From the NCBI GenBank assembly GCA_950096615.1, contig CATNCP010000025.1, positions 1 to 45,919 of the forward strand: 45,919 nt of DNA, in the 5' to 3' direction. Of the stretch, positions 44,795 to 45,919 are shown one piece after another. Positions within the stretch are counted from its first letter, which is position 1. Each line of letters starts with the position of its first letter. The notes below the pieces were generated by a model. It saw nothing but the letters and a program-made list of their open reading frames with translations. It did not search any database and was not told the DNA's origin. This DNA comes from an uncultured Kangiella sp. (GTDB lineage Bacteria > Pseudomonadota > Gammaproteobacteria > Enterobacterales > Kangiellaceae). A program made the translations under genes and the position numbers.

Positions 44795-45181
44795 TTATTC
44801 TGACTGATGGCTAGCAGTTAACTTTTCTTCTAGCACATCAAATTCATTAAGTAAGTATTTGATATCTTTAAGTTGTTGCTTCAAGGAATCACGGCGAACT
44901 TTGATCAACTCTAACAAACGCTCGGTTTGTTTCTGCTCGCCTTCCATGCCATAGATATCGATGATTTCTTTAATTTCAGCTAGCGAAAAGCCTAATCTTT
45001 TACCCCGCAATATCAGCTGCAAACGTACTCGATCTCGTGTGTTGTAGATGCGATGCACGCCACGACGTAGTGGGGTAATGAGCTTTTCATCTTCATAGTG
45101 ACGGATAGAACGTGATGTAATCTCAAACTCTTTGGCCAAGTCACTAATGGTGTATTCGGTTTTCTCATCGCTCATGAGCAT
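44795..45181 (-). CDS. liuR: LiuR, MerR-family regulator of leucine degradation
   Basis: A transcription factor of about 128 residues with an N-terminal winged-helix MerR domain (YTISDLAKEFEITSRSIRHYEDEKLITPLRRGVHRIYN) and a C-terminal dimerisation coiled coil (about residues 80-120). No metal-binding cysteines are present, as expected for LiuR, which responds to a branched-chain acyl-CoA intermediate. AAGGA lies just before the ATG at 45181; the ATG at 45175 is also possible, and an upstream GTG/ATG at 45202 is unlikely. It leads the liu operon, and a matching palindrome lies in its promoter, so it regulates itself and the genes after it. Confidence 0.92.
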   Translation of the reverse strand: MLMSDEKTEYTISDLAKEFEITSRSIRHYEDEKLITPLRRGVHRIYNTRDRVRLQLILRGKRLGFSLAEIKEIIDIYGMEGEQKQTERLLELIKVRRDSLKQQLKDIKYLLNEFDVLEEKLTASHQSE

Positions 45182-45205
45182 GGTTTCCTTAACAATAACC
45201 ACAAT

Positions 45206-45234
45206 ATTCTAGCTTACCTTTACGCAAACGTAAA
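45206..45234 (-). promoter_or_regulatory. liu operon promoter with LiuR palindrome
   Basis: TTTACG-CAAA-CGTAAA (45219-45234) is a perfect inverted repeat with a 4-nt centre, close to the LiuR operator type known from comparative studies of gamma-proteobacteria. On the minus strand the TTTACG arm acts as -35 and TAGAAT (45211-45206) as -10, with a 17-bp spacer. The operator therefore overlaps the -35 and spacer, as is usual for MerR-family regulators. Confidence 0.7.
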
Positions 45235-45394
45235 CTTCGTATCAGTGTCAGTGGCCTTATAGATGACTGTTCAGATGAGTTCATATAAGACTTTATAGAG
45301 TTTGAGCCACTTTAAATGCTAAAAAACAGCAAGATACGACCTTTTTATCGAGTTCACTTTAATAGAGCCTAGTAAGCTTTTAACACGAATTTTT

Positions 45395-45568
45395 TATAAT
45401 GATTTTGTGAACTTTTACTGCAAAACCCCCTCAAAAGGGTGTAATCTGATTAAAAGGTAAACGATTGTATTAGGTAGGTATGGCTCAAATCATCACCACA
45501 CAATTACAGCTGAAGCGAAATAGTATTAACTAAAGCCGATAACTCTTAACGAGTAGTCGGCTTTTTTT
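45395..45568 (+). ncRNA. Putative small transcript (sRNA or mini-ORF) before rmf
   Basis: In the 413-bp gap between the liu promoter and rmf, a perfect -10 TATAAT (45395-45400) and a strong terminator (45534-45568) bracket about 160 nt with no ordinary gene. A hairpin-prone ACCCCCTCAAAAGGGT lies at 45425-45440. A 17-codon ORF, 45480-45533 (MAQIITTQLQLKRNSIN), has AGGTAGGT before its ATG and ends directly at the terminator stem. This could be a regulatory RNA, a leader peptide or a gene relic. The rest of the gap (45235-45394) shows nothing I can name. Confidence 0.4.
45534..45568 (+). terminator. Terminator of the small transcript before rmf
   Basis: AGCCGATAACTC (45534-45545) and GAGTAGTCGGCT (45551-45562) form a 12-bp stem with one mismatch and one G-T pair around a 5-nt loop, followed by seven Ts. 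No annotated gene on the plus strand ends before it. Confidence 0.85.
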
Positions 45569-45647
45569 ATGCTTATCGTTTGCCGATCAGCAACTTAAAA
45601 CAGCAAGACCATAAATCCATAACTATGTGTAAAAAGGGTATGTATCA

Positions 45648-45830
45648 ATGAAAAGACAGAAAAGAGATAAGCTACAAAGAGCACACGCCAAAGGTTTTCA
45701 TGCAGCGATGCAAGGTCAGTCAAAAGAAGTCTGCCCGCATGAAGATATAAACGCAAAAGAAGAGTGGCTTGGCGGATGGAGAGAGGGGCGCGAGGCCTTT
45801 ACGCAAAATGGAATGAAAAACTACTTATAA
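45648..45830 (+). CDS. rmf: Ribosome modulation factor
   Basis: RMF binds 70S ribosomes in stationary phase and drives formation of inactive 100S dimers. 60 residues (E. coli 55). The start MKRQKRDKLQRAHAKGF, the block SKEVCPH and the ending EWLGGWREGRE match the family closely. AAGGG precedes the ATG. It is a single gene with its own terminator. In E. coli its transcription rises with ppGpp and slow growth; no operator can be named here. Confidence 0.95.
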   Translation: MKRQKRDKLQRAHAKGFHAAMQGQSKEVCPHEDINAKEEWLGGWREGREAFTQNGMKNYL

Positions 45831-45858
45831 ATACTGTATAGCTACAACCAATATAATT

Positions 45859-45882
45859 AGCCCAGCACATGCTGGGCTTTTT
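45859..45882 (+). terminator. Terminator after rmf
   Basis: AGCCCAGC (45859-45866) and GCTGGGCT (45871-45878) form a perfect 8-bp stem with loop ACAT, followed by five Ts. Confidence 0.9.
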
Positions 45883-45919
45883 GTTTTGTCATGTTTGTTG
45901 TATATTTCTGACAGCTTTA

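Noticed and set aside
45480-45533. Mini-ORF as a flagellin N-terminal relic (begins MAQII)
   Set aside because: Only the first few residues resemble flagellin (MAQVINTN); the rest does not align and no flagellar genes are nearby.

Overview
The window is about 46 kb of a gamma-proteobacterial chromosome with roughly 44% GC by eye. Gene content points to a marine, protein- and amino-acid-consuming heterotroph: periplasmic S46 and S41 peptidases, a full leucine degradation operon and ketone-body CoA-transferase. Together with RoxA, YoaA, RMF, small-type SRP RNA and AcnB, this fits Kangiella or a close relative. The genus is an inference from gene mix; no database search was done. No prophage, transposase, CRISPR array or plasmid gene was seen.

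Layout. 1-301: a tRNA-Ser(GGA) gene on the minus strand, preceded in its direction of transcription by an orphan copy of its own first 22 nt and a run of six small hairpins. 309-1668: rimB-like and rimK genes for S6 modification. 1805-5177: a two-gene alkaline phosphatase operon (one soluble, one lipoprotein) behind a tandem Pho box. 5277-5816: a small exported orphan protein. 5885-5988: SRP RNA. 6293-9748: dnaX-ybaB-recR, with an A10 slippery tract in dnaX that would yield a short gamma subunit. 9846-11833: an S41 protease lipoprotein overlapping a small lipoprotein gene. 11982-13883: htpG behind a textbook sigma-32 promoter. 13918-18825: a VanZ-like protein, adk, hemH, yoaA and tsaB. 18936-19649: a Slp-type lipoprotein. 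19705-25033, minus strand: queH, MATE exporter, roxA, purB and a CigR-like exported protein. 25284-27896: acnB with an unusual repeated leader. 27969-33496, minus strand: a membrane c-di-GMP GGDEF/EAL protein with a periplasmic sensor, an unknown protein and an S46 dipeptidyl-peptidase. 33769-45181, minus strand: liuR, liuA, unknown membrane protein, thiolase, acyl-CoA dehydrogenase, liuB, liuC, liuD, liuE, scoA, scoB. 45395-45830: a putative small RNA or mini-ORF, then rmf.

How the genes work together. The S46 and S41 peptidases would release peptides outside the cytoplasm. Leucine taken up would be oxidised by the liu genes to acetyl-CoA and acetoacetate; ScoAB would activate acetoacetate and the thiolase would split it to acetyl-CoA, which enters the TCA cycle served by AcnB. 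A LiuR-type palindrome in the promoter of the first gene suggests self-controlled expression. The phosphatase operon would scavenge phosphate from organic esters under PhoB control.

The points most worth a second look are the tRNA-Ser 5' duplication with its hairpin array, the three phased repeats in the acnB leader, the five 11-bp-phased Pho half-sites, the dnaX A10 tract, the ribosome-binding site hidden in the htpG terminator, the unknown membrane gene in the liu operon, and the terminator-bounded small transcript before rmf. I did not find a clear, wholly new multi-gene system.
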